From an uncultured Ruminococcus sp. (lineage in GTDB: Bacteria; Bacillota; Clostridia; Oscillospirales; Acutalibacteraceae): 50,974 nucleotides of DNA. The translations under genes were made by a program, and so were the position numbers. The notes beneath the pieces are model-generated. The model was not told the DNA's origin, made no database searches, and saw only the letters and a list, made by a program, of their open reading frames with translations. The DNA lies in contig CACZYP010000008.1 in NCBI GenBank assembly GCA_902785425.1, positions 19,769 to 70,742 on the forward strand, in the 5' to 3' direction. This document shows positions 1-7,187 of this stretch, piece by piece; position 1 is the stretch's first letter; each line of letters starts with the position of its first letter.

Positions 1-128
1 TAGTCATCGCAAAGCAGTACTTTAATTCGCTGCCGTGAGATAGTTTTTAAGTCTGAACAAACTGAAATAAAAAACAGGAGCGAAGCGACTCCGAAATTGT
101 CCATTGTCAATTGTCCATTGTCAATTGT
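1..128 (+). repeat. Modular intergenic hairpin repeat, copy 1 (right part only)
   Basis: This is the right part of the dispersed element: AT-rich core, then the hairpin GGAGCGAAGCGACTCC near 78-93, then arms made of CAATTGTC/CATTGTC words. The left part lies outside the window. The gap 1-719 holds no gene; besides copies 1 and 2 it carries the ddh promoter and an inverted repeat. Confidence 0.85.
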
Positions 129-280
129 AAAAAGCGTTGAATTTCCATAAAAATTATCATCTTACTGAGAATTATACTATAAATTTTTCTTTTATTCAAC
201 AACCTTCACAGTTTATTTACATTTGAAACGAGCTAAATATTTGCGATACTATTTGAAACGATGCAAAGAGAGAATAATGG

Positions 281-472
281 ATAGTGGGTAGTGTTGTTTC
301 TTTATTTGCGGCGAGTTGGCTCATATCAGCTATCCCAAATTCACATTTCACTCACCGCCGAGCGATAAACTACAAGCTTGAATAAACCAATATAAAATCA
401 AGCACGCAGTGCTTCCGCAATTGTCCATTGTCCATTGTCAATTGTCAATTATAAAAACTCCACACTCCGCAC
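281..472 (+). repeat. Modular intergenic hairpin repeat, copy 2
   Basis: The left side is degenerate (GCGGCGAGTTGG remains near 308). The core contains a TATCCCAAATTCAC sub-variant also seen in reverse at copy 13. The right hairpin is the AAGCAC-GCA-GTGCTT type near 400-414, followed by CAATTGTCCATTG arms and a short piece of the second arm dialect (CCACACTCC). Confidence 0.75.
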
Positions 473-593
473 TAAAAAAAGCGACCGAAGTATCTCCTTG
501 ATTTTCGATTTCTGATTGGCAATTTGCGCAAATCAAAAAAATGTCTGCATTTTTAGAGCGGTTTTTGTATAATTGCCTGTTCTTTTTATGATC

Positions 594-624
594 TTTTGCA
601 GGATTCAAAAAAAATCCTGCAAAA
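594..624. promoter_or_regulatory. Perfect 12-bp inverted repeat upstream of ddh
   Basis: TTTTGCAGGATT (594-605) is perfectly complementary to AATCCTGCAAAA (613-624) across a 7-nt spacer. It sits 14 bp upstream of the ddh -35 box. There is no T-run on the plus strand after the stem, so an operator is at least as likely as a terminator. The binding factor is unknown. Confidence 0.55.
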
Positions 625-638
625 ATAGAGATTTTCTA

Positions 639-667
639 TTGATTTACGGTCTGCGTTGTAGTATAAT
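639..667 (+). promoter_or_regulatory. Sigma-A type promoter of ddh
   Basis: TTGATT (639-644), 17-bp spacer, TATAAT (662-667). It lies about 50 bp before the ddh start. Confidence 0.7.
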
Positions 668-719
668 AATTTTTGTGGGCTGAAATCAAGCCTGCAAATA
701 GACAGAAGAGGTGTTTAAC

Positions 720-1706
720 ATGAGCATAAAGATTGGTATTTACGGCTACGGCAACCTCGGCAGAGGCGTAGAACAGGCTATCAGAAAGAATAAAGACACC
801 GAGCTTGCGGCTGTTTTTTCAAGAAGAGATCCTTCAACAGTCAAGATCGCAACAGAAGGTGTTCCCGTTGTTTCCGCCGATAAAGTTGGCGAGTATAAGG
901 ATAAGATCGACGTTCTTATTATCTGCGGCGGCAGTGCTACCGATCTGCCCGTGATGACGCCTGCACTCGTTCGTGATTTCAACGTTATCGACAGCTTCGA
1001 TACACATGCAAATATCCCCGTTCATTTCGCAAATGTTGACAAGGCAGCCAAGGAGGCCGGCAAGGTCGGCGTTATCTCCGTAGGCTGGGATCCGGGAATG
1101 TTCTCGCTCGCTCGTCTTTACAGCAACTGCATTCTCACAGAGGGTGAGGATTACACATTCTGGGGCAAGGGCGTAAGCCAGGGTCACTCCGACGCAGTTC
1201 GCCGTATCGAGGGCGTTCTTGACGCAAGACAGTACACTGTTCCCGTTGACGAGGCTCTTGAAGCCGTAAGAGCAGGCAAGAACCCGCAGCTCACAACAAG
1301 AGAGAAGCACACAAGAGTTTGCTACGTTGTAGCAGCAGAGGGCGCCGACAAGGCTAAGATCGAAAACGAGATCAAGACTATGCCCAACTATTTTGCAGAT
1401 TACGATACAACAGTAAACTTCATCACAGCAGAAGAGATGAAGAGAGATCACAGCGGTCTGCCTCACGGCGGCATGGTCATCAGAAGCGGCAAAACAGGCG
1501 CAAACGATGAGAATAACCATGTTATCGAGTACAGCCTCAAGCTTGACTCGAACCCCGAGTTTACAGCAAGCGTTCTTATCGCATTCGCAAGAGCTGCTGT
1601 AAGACTTAACAAAGAGGGTCAGTCCGGCTGCAAGACGGTATTTGATATTGCTCCTGCATATCTTTCCGCACAGAGCCACGACGAGATCATCGCTCACATG
1701 CTCTGA
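720..1706 (+). CDS. ddh: meso-Diaminopimelate D-dehydrogenase
   Basis: This enzyme makes meso-diaminopimelate in one step from tetrahydrodipicolinate, ammonia and NADPH, feeding lysine and peptidoglycan synthesis in the cytosol. The N-terminus carries a Rossmann dinucleotide-binding motif (GYGNLGRG, residues 9-16), and the 328-residue length and internal motifs (VGWDPGMFSLARL, PHGGMVIRSG) fit the Ddh family. An upstream in-frame GTG at 711 is less likely to be the start, because AGAAGAGG at 704-711 is a good ribosome binding site at correct spacing for the ATG at 720. The gene stands alone with its own promoter and a downstream hairpin terminator. A perfect inverted repeat upstream suggests regulation. 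Family assignment is by recognition of the sequence; I am confident. Confidence 0.95.
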   Translation: MSIKIGIYGYGNLGRGVEQAIRKNKDTELAAVFSRRDPSTVKIATEGVPVVSADKVGEYKDKIDVLIICGGSATDLPVMTPALVRDFNVIDSFDTHANIPVHFANVDKAAKEAGKVGVISVGWDPGMFSLARLYSNCILTEGEDYTFWGKGVSQGHSDAVRRIEGVLDARQYTVPVDEALEAVRAGKNPQLTTREKHTRVCYVVAAEGADKAKIENEIKTMPNYFADYDTTVNFITAEEMKRDHSGLPHGGMVIRSGKTGANDENNHVIEYSLKLDSNPEFTASVLIAFARAAVRLNKEGQSGCKTVFDIAPAYLSAQSHDEIIAHML

Positions 1707-1740
1707 TCTCCGGCTTGATCCAATAAAAATGATATTTACG

Positions 1741-1771
1741 GCGGGCGGGAAAGTCTCTCGTCCGCCCTTTT
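1741..1771 (+). terminator. Rho-independent terminator after ddh
   Basis: GGGCGG (1743-1748) pairs with CCGCCC (1762-1767), followed directly by TTTTAT. It lies 35 bp after the ddh stop codon. Confidence 0.8.
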
Positions 1772-1773
1772 AT

Positions 1774-1954
1774 AATTGACAATGGACAATGGACAATGGA
1801 CAATTATGGAACTCGCCTGCGGCGAGTTGATTTATTTAGTCATCGTAAGACATATTTTTATTCGCCGCCATGAGATGACTATAGAATAAACAATTATAAA
1901 AACAGGAGCGAAGCGACTCCGCAATTGTCAATTATCCATTGTCAATTGTCAATT
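1774..1954 (+). repeat. Modular intergenic hairpin repeat, copy 3 (near-complete)
   Basis: A near-complete reference copy: left arms of GACAAT/GGACAAT words, left hairpin AACTCGCC-TGC-GGCGAGTT, AT-rich core with CGCCGCCATGAGATGACTA, right hairpin GGAGCGAAGCGACTCC, then CAATTGTC words. The two ends are inverted repeats of each other. The gap 1707-2047 holds only this, the ddh terminator and the nfn promoter. Confidence 0.9.
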
Positions 1955-1985
1955 AAACACGCTTTTTGCTTTGAATAAAAACTTC

Positions 1986-2014
1986 TTGCAAATTCCTGCA
2001 ACCCGTATTATAAT
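1986..2014 (+). promoter_or_regulatory. Promoter of nfnAB
   Basis: TTGCAA (1986-1991), 17-bp spacer, TATAAT (2009-2014). The -35 region is itself a short inverted repeat, TTGCA-N6-TGCAA, using the same TGCA words as the palindrome before ddh. Confidence 0.7.
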
Positions 2015-2047
2015 ATAAGTTAATTAAACCCCGAAAGGATGACCGAT

Positions 2048-2902
2048 TTGTTCAGAATTCTTGAAAAGACACCGCTCAATCCGTCAATGACAAAGATGGT
2101 CGTGGAGGCTCCGCTTATCGCTAAGAAGGCTCTTCCCGGTCAGTTCATTATATACCGTGTCGATGAGTTCGGCGAGCGTGTTCCGCTTACTATTGCCGAT
2201 ACCGATAAGGAAAAAGGTTCCGTTACCATTATTTATCAGAAGGTCGGCGCAAGCACTATGCTTCTCGATACTCTGAACGAGGGCGACTTTATTCTTGATT
2301 TCGTGGGTCCTCTCGGTGTTCCCACAGAGCTTGACGGCTACAGTAAGGTCGCTGTTATCGGCGGCGGCGCAGGCTGCGCTATCGCATATCCTCAGGCAAA
2401 GGCTCTGTTCAATAAGGGTACGGACGTTGACGTTATCGCAGGCTTCCGTAATACCGAGCTCATCATTCTTGAAAACGAGATGAAAGCCGTATGTGATCGC
2501 CTGTTCCTCATGACGGACGACGGCTCCAACGGCAACAAGGGCTTCGTTACTACTGCTCTTGAAGACAATATCAAAAACGGCACACAGTACGATCTTGTTA
2601 TCGCTATAGGTCCCGTTCCCATGATGAGAGCCGTAAGCAACCTTACGAAGCAGTACGGCATCAAGACTATCGTTTCGATGAACCCGATCATGATCGACGG
2701 TACGGGAATGTGCGGCGGCTGCCGTCTAACAGTCGGCGGCAAAACGAAGTTTGCATGTGTAGACGGTCCCGACTTTGACGGCCACGAGGTAGACTTCGAC
2801 GAGCTTATGAAGAGAAACGTTATGTACAGAACACAGGAGCAGCACGCAAGAGAAAAGGGCTGCCGACTTATCAGAAATGCAGAGGTGAACGAGAATGCCT
2901 AA
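2048..2902 (+). CDS. nfnA: NfnA-like ferredoxin:NADP+ oxidoreductase, FAD/[2Fe-2S] subunit
   Basis: This is the small subunit of NADH-dependent reduced ferredoxin:NADP+ oxidoreductase (also annotated sulfide dehydrogenase alpha or dihydroorotate-dehydrogenase electron-transfer-like subunit). The family uses flavin-based electron bifurcation to make NADPH from NADH and reduced ferredoxin. Visible features are a ferredoxin-reductase-type FAD domain, a glycine-rich nucleotide motif (GGGAGCAIAYP, about residue 104) and a C-terminal cysteine cluster (MCGGCRLTVGG then FAC) for a [2Fe-2S] centre. I choose the TTG at 2048: AAAGGA at 2034-2039 overlaps the upstream ATG at 2039 but is 8 nt from the TTG, and the N-terminus MFRILEKTPL fits the family. 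It overlaps nfnB by 8 bp, so the two are cotranscribed and probably translationally coupled. Confidence 0.88.
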   Translation: MFRILEKTPLNPSMTKMVVEAPLIAKKALPGQFIIYRVDEFGERVPLTIADTDKEKGSVTIIYQKVGASTMLLDTLNEGDFILDFVGPLGVPTELDGYSKVAVIGGGAGCAIAYPQAKALFNKGTDVDVIAGFRNTELIILENEMKAVCDRLFLMTDDGSNGNKGFVTTALEDNIKNGTQYDLVIAIGPVPMMRAVSNLTKQYGIKTIVSMNPIMIDGTGMCGGCRLTVGGKTKFACVDGPDFDGHEVDFDELMKRNVMYRTQEQHAREKGCRLIRNAEVNENA

Positions 2903-4283
2903 CATGAGTCCTAACAAAACTCCGATGCCCGAACAGGACCCGAAAATCAGAAGCAGAAACTTTGACGAGGTCTCCACAGGCTACACGGAAGAGATGGCTT
3001 TGAACGAGGCGGCTCGCTGCCTTAACTGCAAGAATCCTCAGTGTGTTACGGGCTGCCCCGTAAATATCCAGATCCCCGATTTTATCTCGCAGATCGTAAA
3101 AGGCGACTACGAGGGCGCATATAAAGTTATCACAAAGTCAAGCTCCCTGCCTGCTGTTTGCGGAAGAGTCTGTCCGCAGGAAACACAGTGCGAATCTAAG
3201 TGCGTAAGAGGCATCAAGACAGAGAGCGTAGGCATTGGGCGTCTTGAAAGATTTGTTGCCGACTACCATATGAACAATTACACGGGCAAGATCGAAAAGC
3301 CCGAAAGCAACGGTCACAAGGTCGCAGTTATCGGCGCAGGTCCTTCCGGACTTACATGCGCAGGCTCGCTTGCAAAGAAAGGCTACAGCGTTACAGTATT
3401 TGAGGCGTTCCACACAGCAGGCGGCGTTCTTATGTACGGTATCCCCGAATTCCGTCTTCCTAAGGCTATCGTTCAGAAAGAGATCGAGACGCTCAAAGAG
3501 CTTGGGGTCGAGATACTTACCGATATGGTAATGGGCAAGGTAATGTCTATCGACGAACTGTTTGACGACGGCTATGAAGCTGTATTCGTAGGCACGGGCG
3601 CAGGCCTTCCGAACTTCATGAACATGGAGGGCGAGGGACTTATCGGCGTATATTCCGCAAACGAGTTCCTCACACGTATCAATCTTATGAAAGCGTACAA
3701 GGACGAGTACGACACTCCGATAATCCGCCCGAAGAATGTGGCTGTAGTAGGCGGCGGCAACGTTGCGATGGACGCAGCAAGAAGCGCACTCCGTCTCGGC
3801 GCAGAGAACGTTTATATCGTTTACCGCCGCAGCGAAGAGGAAATGCCTGCAAGAAACGAAGAGATACACCACGCTAAGGAAGAGGGCGTACAGTTGAGGC
3901 TGCTCAACAATCCCGTAAGAGTTGTGGGCGACGAAAACGGCATGGTAACGGGTCTTGAATGTGTTGAAATGGAGCTTGGCGAACCCGACGCAAGCGGCAG
4001 ACGCAGACCTGTTGCAAAGGAAGGCTCCAACTTCACGCTTGACGTTGACGCAGTTATCATCGCTATCGGAAACGCACCGAATCCGCTCATCCGCTCGACT
4101 ACCCCCGGACTTGAAGCAAACAAAAAAGGCTGCATAGTTGTAGACGAAGCTACGATGAAGACAACAAAAGAGGGCGTTTACGCAGGCGGCGACGCAGTTA
4201 CCGGCGCTGCAACGGTAATAAAGGCAATGGGCGCAGGCAGACAAGCCGCAGAGTCTATTGACGAATACATCATGAATAAGTGA
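2895..4283 (+). CDS. nfnB: NfnB-like NADPH-dependent subunit (glutamate synthase small chain type)
   Basis: This is the large partner of the preceding gene. It has an N-terminal double [4Fe-4S] region (CLNCKNPQCVTGCP and CGRVCPQETQCESKC), a first FAD-binding Rossmann motif (GAGPSGLTCAGSLA, about residue 146), a second nucleotide motif (GGGNVAMDAAR) and the C-terminal GGDAVTGAATVIKAMGAGR signature. The 462-residue length is standard. Homologues are often called GltA or glutamate synthase small chain, but the pairing with an NfnA-type gene and absence of a glutamate synthase large chain favour NfnB. In the cell it would reduce NADP+ for biosynthesis, including the diaminopimelate dehydrogenase encoded just upstream. 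The start overlaps the end of nfnA. Confidence 0.88.
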   Translation: MPNMSPNKTPMPEQDPKIRSRNFDEVSTGYTEEMALNEAARCLNCKNPQCVTGCPVNIQIPDFISQIVKGDYEGAYKVITKSSSLPAVCGRVCPQETQCESKCVRGIKTESVGIGRLERFVADYHMNNYTGKIEKPESNGHKVAVIGAGPSGLTCAGSLAKKGYSVTVFEAFHTAGGVLMYGIPEFRLPKAIVQKEIETLKELGVEILTDMVMGKVMSIDELFDDGYEAVFVGTGAGLPNFMNMEGEGLIGVYSANEFLTRINLMKAYKDEYDTPIIRPKNVAVVGGGNVAMDAARSALRLGAENVYIVYRRSEEEMPARNEEIHHAKEEGVQLRLLNNPVRVVGDENGMVTGLECVEMELGEPDASGRRRPVAKEGSNFTLDVDAVIIAIGNAPNPLIRSTTPGLEANKKGCIVVDEATMKTTKEGVYAGGDAVTGAATVIKAMGAGRQAAESIDEYIMNK

Positions 4284-4289
4284 TCAAAA

Positions 4290-4328
4290 GTGCGCACAAA
4301 GCTTCGGCCTTGTGCGCCGAACTTTTTT
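4290..4328 (+). terminator. Terminator after nfnAB
   Basis: GCGCACAA (4292-4299) pairs with TTGTGCGC (4310-4317), followed by a T6 run. Confidence 0.85.
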
Positions 4329-4826
4329 AATTGACAATGGACTATTTATAATTGAAAATGGAAAATTGAAAATGGAAAATTGCGGAAGCACTGCGTGCTT
4401 GATTTGTATTGCTTTGTGCGGTGGGGGGCTTTGACCGAGACAGACAGTTGATCAAACATGCAAGCACCGAGCTGCAAGTGCGAGCGTTATTCCTCTCGAC
4501 TCAGGCTTTGCTATTCTATCCCGTTTAGAATCGTCACCCACCACCCATCGGGGTGCGGTCTGCCGGGGGCAGACGTTGCCGTAAGGCAACAGCACCGACC
4601 GAGGCGGCAGCCGAGACCTATCGCCCCGAACCCTGTATGCGCAGCTTTACTCATACGCCGAAGCTTTCTTCAAACCGACCGCCTTTGCTACGCTCGGCTG
4701 CGCTGATTTGGATTTGTAGTAGCTATTCCAAATTCATACTTTAATTCGCAGCCATGAGATAACTATCAAGTCTGAATAAACTAATTAAAAAACAGGAGCG
4801 CAGCGACTCCGCAATTTTCCATTTTC
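4329..4826 (+). repeat. Modular hairpin repeat, copy 4, with a GC-rich insertion
   Basis: The left half uses GAAAATGG/GAAAATTG arms and an AAGCAC-TGC-GTGCTT hairpin (4386-4400). The right half begins near 4730 and ends in a variant hairpin GGAGCGCAGCGACTCC and TTTTCCATTTTC arms. Between them lies roughly 300 bp of unrelated GC-rich sequence with close-packed hairpins. Open frames across it are not convincing as genes. The remainder of the gap to 5140 holds a promoter and copy 5. Confidence 0.75.
4544..4590. other. Run of three tight hairpins inside copy 4
   Basis: Three consecutive short stems: CACCC-ATC-GGGGTG, then GTCTGCC-GGG-GGCAGAC (4558-4574), then GTTGCC-GTAA-GGCAAC (4575-4590), the last with a tetraloop. 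They look like a structured RNA or DNA relic. No known RNA family is recognised. Confidence 0.5.
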
Positions 4827-4985
4827 TTTGATAAGTATTCCATTTGATAAGCCACGGTCGAGAGAATAACGCTCGCTTTTGTGTACGGTCACACCCTGTT
4901 AGTGTGGAAGTGTGATCGTTCGGCTGATCGCTTTGTTTCCGAAATGAAAAAATTGTAAACATAGTTTTATATTTTTCTTCTGTTA

Positions 4986-5015
4986 TTGAAAAGTGACTGC
5001 TTATAATGATATAAT
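4986..5015 (+). promoter_or_regulatory. Candidate promoter of the moxR operon
   Basis: TTGAAA (4986-4991), 18-bp spacer, TATAAT (5010-5015). A second TATAAT at 5002-5007 is too close to this -35. Confidence 0.55.
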
Positions 5016-5066
5016 AAATAGCGGTTTATATATACGAACGGCATTTGTTTTGCAAAAAATAAAAAA

Positions 5067-5103
5067 CCAACTCGGCAAAGCCGAGTTCCGCAATTGTCAA
5101 TTA
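5067..5103 (+). repeat. Modular hairpin repeat, copy 5 (solo end)
   Basis: One hairpin cassette (ACTCGGC-AAA-GCCGAGT) plus one CAATTGTCAATT arm, with no core. It sits in the 5' untranslated region of the moxR operon. Confidence 0.75.
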
Positions 5104-5140
5104 AACAAAGAGTAGAAATTAAGAGAGAAAGTATATAAGT

Positions 5141-6076
5141 ATGAAGCAGGCAGTTAAAATAATAAAGGAAGTCAAAAAGGCTGTTGTCGGTAAGGATGAT
5201 GTTCTTGTCAAGGTGATGGAGGTCATTCTGGCAGGCGGCAATATTCTTTTGGAGGATATACCCGGTGTGGGCAAAACTACGATGGCGCTTGCGTTTTCAA
5301 AGGCGATGCAGCTTGAATGCCGCCGTGTGCAGTTTACCCCGGACGTTATGCCGTCCGATATCACGGGCTTTACGATGTACAATAAAGCAACAGGCAAGTT
5401 TGAATATAAAAAGGGCGCAGGTCTTTGCAATCTGCTCCTTGCAGATGAGATAAACAGAACGTCGAGCAAAACGCAGTCGGCTCTTCTGGAGCTTATGGAG
5501 GAGCATTCCGTAACCGTTGACGGCGTAACTCATGAATGTCCGTCGCCGCATATCGTTATAGCAACGCAGAACCCCGTAGGCACAGCAGGTGCGCTGCCTC
5601 TGCCCGAATCGCAGATGGACAGATTTACGGTAAAGCTCTCAATGGGCTACCCGACGCTTGAAAACGAGGTAACTATGCTTCGTGACAGACAGGGCGCAAA
5701 TCCGCTTACACAGGTGGAGCCTGTCGCTTCCGCTTACGACATCATGGAGATGAGAAGCGCTGTGGAAAACACCTACCGCAGCGACGAGGTGCTTGAATAT
5801 ATCGCCCGTCTTGTAAAGGCTACACGAGAAGACCCGATGATCTCTCTCGGCATAAGCCCGAGAGGTACGCTTGCAGTGTCGAATATGGCGGCGTCTTCTG
5901 CATTTCTTCATAAGCGTGACTACGTTATCCCCGAGGACGTAAAGCGTGTGTTTACCGATGTGTGCGCTCACCGTATGATAATGAGTCCGCAGGCGAAGAT
6001 ATCCGACGTTTCGGCGGCAGATATCCTTGAAGATATCATGAATGCGATCCCCGAGCCTACCGTCAGAGGAAAGTGA
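5141..6076 (+). CDS. MoxR-family AAA+ ATPase
   Basis: MoxR ATPases act as chaperones, often with DUF58 and transglutaminase-like membrane proteins as here. The 311-residue protein has a Walker A motif (GVGKTT, residues 42-47), a Walker B region (LLLADEINR), the sensor-like ATQNP motif and a C-terminal lid domain, all normal for the family. The start has a purine-rich AGAGAGAAAG site upstream. The gene opens a three-gene operon: one base separates its stop from the DUF58 gene and the next pair overlaps. Substrates are unknown; a role in envelope or surface-protein maturation is inferred from the neighbours. Confidence 0.92.
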   Translation: MKQAVKIIKEVKKAVVGKDDVLVKVMEVILAGGNILLEDIPGVGKTTMALAFSKAMQLECRRVQFTPDVMPSDITGFTMYNKATGKFEYKKGAGLCNLLLADEINRTSSKTQSALLELMEEHSVTVDGVTHECPSPHIVIATQNPVGTAGALPLPESQMDRFTVKLSMGYPTLENEVTMLRDRQGANPLTQVEPVASAYDIMEMRSAVENTYRSDEVLEYIARLVKATREDPMISLGISPRGTLAVSNMAASSAFLHKRDYVIPEDVKRVFTDVCAHRMIMSPQAKISDVSAADILEDIMNAIPEPTVRGK

Positions 6077-6077
6077 T

Positions 6078-7187
6078 ATGACGAAAAACAGGATATTTTA
6101 TGCCATTTTGGTACTGTGCTTGTTTTTGTTTTACGTTTACTGCAACTCATACATTGCGCTCTATCTTTTGCAGCTTGTTATCGCAGCAACGGCTGCAAGC
6201 GGCGTGCTTGCATTTGCAGCGTCAAGAGAGCTTACGGTTGATGTAAGCAGATCGGGTTCGGCGTTCGATCCCGTAAAGCGCAGGGCGGAGTTCTGTGCTG
6301 TGATAAAAAACGGCTCGTCACTGCCGATACCGATAGTCGGCTTCACGGCAGAGATACGTGACGCTTCCGAAAGCGGCGTTATCAGAAGAAAATTCAGAAC
6401 GTCGGCTGCCGCATCGGACAGGCGCAGGATATATATTTCACTGGACGCTCCGTATGCAGCCCTGATTGAGGCGACCATAAAAAAGATCTGCGTCTGTGAC
6501 GGCTTCGGCGTTTTCTCGTTTCCCATAAAACAGAAAGAGGCTCAGCTGAGGCTGCTCGTCACGCCGTCGTCTCAGAGCAATGTTGAAAGCTATAAGCCGA
6601 CACGCAGGCATATCCCCGACAGCGACGTTTACTCCGATACGCAGAAGGGCGACGACCGTTCGCAGGTGTTTGAACTGCGTGACTACCGTGAGGGCGACGA
6701 CCTCAGAAACGTACACTGGGGGCTTAGCTCAAAGCACGATACACTTATAGTTAAAGAATTCAGCAAGCCGATAGAGGAGTCTTGCATGGTGCTTATCGAA
6801 AGCTCGCTCGGTGTGGGCGGCGATCCCGAAACGATAAAGCGGCGCACCGACAGGGTGATGTCAGCATTTATCGCACTGATGTCACAGCTTGTGACAGAGG
6901 GTCAGCCGACAGAGGTTTATTTCTACTCGCCCGTAAGCGAGCGGCTTTGTGTGTTTGACGTCAGGAAATATGAGGACACGGCGGCTGTGATGAAAGCGTT
7001 CCTGTCCGAAAAGCTGCCCTGCAAGCCGCTTCTTTCTTTTGAGGCGTTTACTAAGCTCAAAGGCGGCGCACAGTCATTTTATTACATTTACGACAGTACG
7101 GCGGCAAGCCCCGAAAAAGGTGAGCTGCATGATAATATAACGCTGATAGATTCGGCTTCCGATATGAACGGAAAGCCGTCTGCGTGA
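6078..7187 (+). CDS. DUF58-domain membrane protein
   Basis: A 369-residue partner of MoxR. The N-terminus has two closely spaced hydrophobic segments (about residues 5-40). A central region with the DUF58 signature follows (FELRDYREGDDLRNVHWGLSS), including the conserved DxRxYxxGDdxrxIhW pattern, and the rest resembles a von Willebrand A-like fold. I start at the ATG at 6078, preceded by AGAGGAAAG, rather than at the longer in-frame start at 6042, which lies inside moxR. Its last base overlaps the following GTG start. Function in this operon type is not established; it probably couples the ATPase to the large transglutaminase-like protein. Confidence 0.88.
   Translation: MTKNRIFYAILVLCLFLFYVYCNSYIALYLLQLVIAATAASGVLAFAASRELTVDVSRSGSAFDPVKRRAEFCAVIKNGSSLPIPIVGFTAEIRDASESGVIRRKFRTSAAASDRRRIYISLDAPYAALIEATIKKICVCDGFGVFSFPIKQKEAQLRLLVTPSSQSNVESYKPTRRHIPDSDVYSDTQKGDDRSQVFELRDYREGDDLRNVHWGLSSKHDTLIVKEFSKPIEESCMVLIESSLGVGGDPETIKRRTDRVMSAFIALMSQLVTEGQPTEVYFYSPVSERLCVFDVRKYEDTAAVMKAFLSEKLPCKPLLSFEAFTKLKGGAQSFYYIYDSTAASPEKGELHDNITLIDSASDMNGKPSA

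Noticed and set aside
834-1697. Long antisense frame opposite ddh, and a similar one opposite nfnB (3138-4244)
   Set aside because: Both mirror strongly supported genes, have Cys/Ser/Val-rich shadow composition and no start signals.
4458-4744. Two overlapping frames (82 and 63 codons) in the gap after nfnAB
   Set aside because: They run through stacked hairpins and repeat parts, are rich in Arg/Pro and Cys, and have no ribosome binding site.
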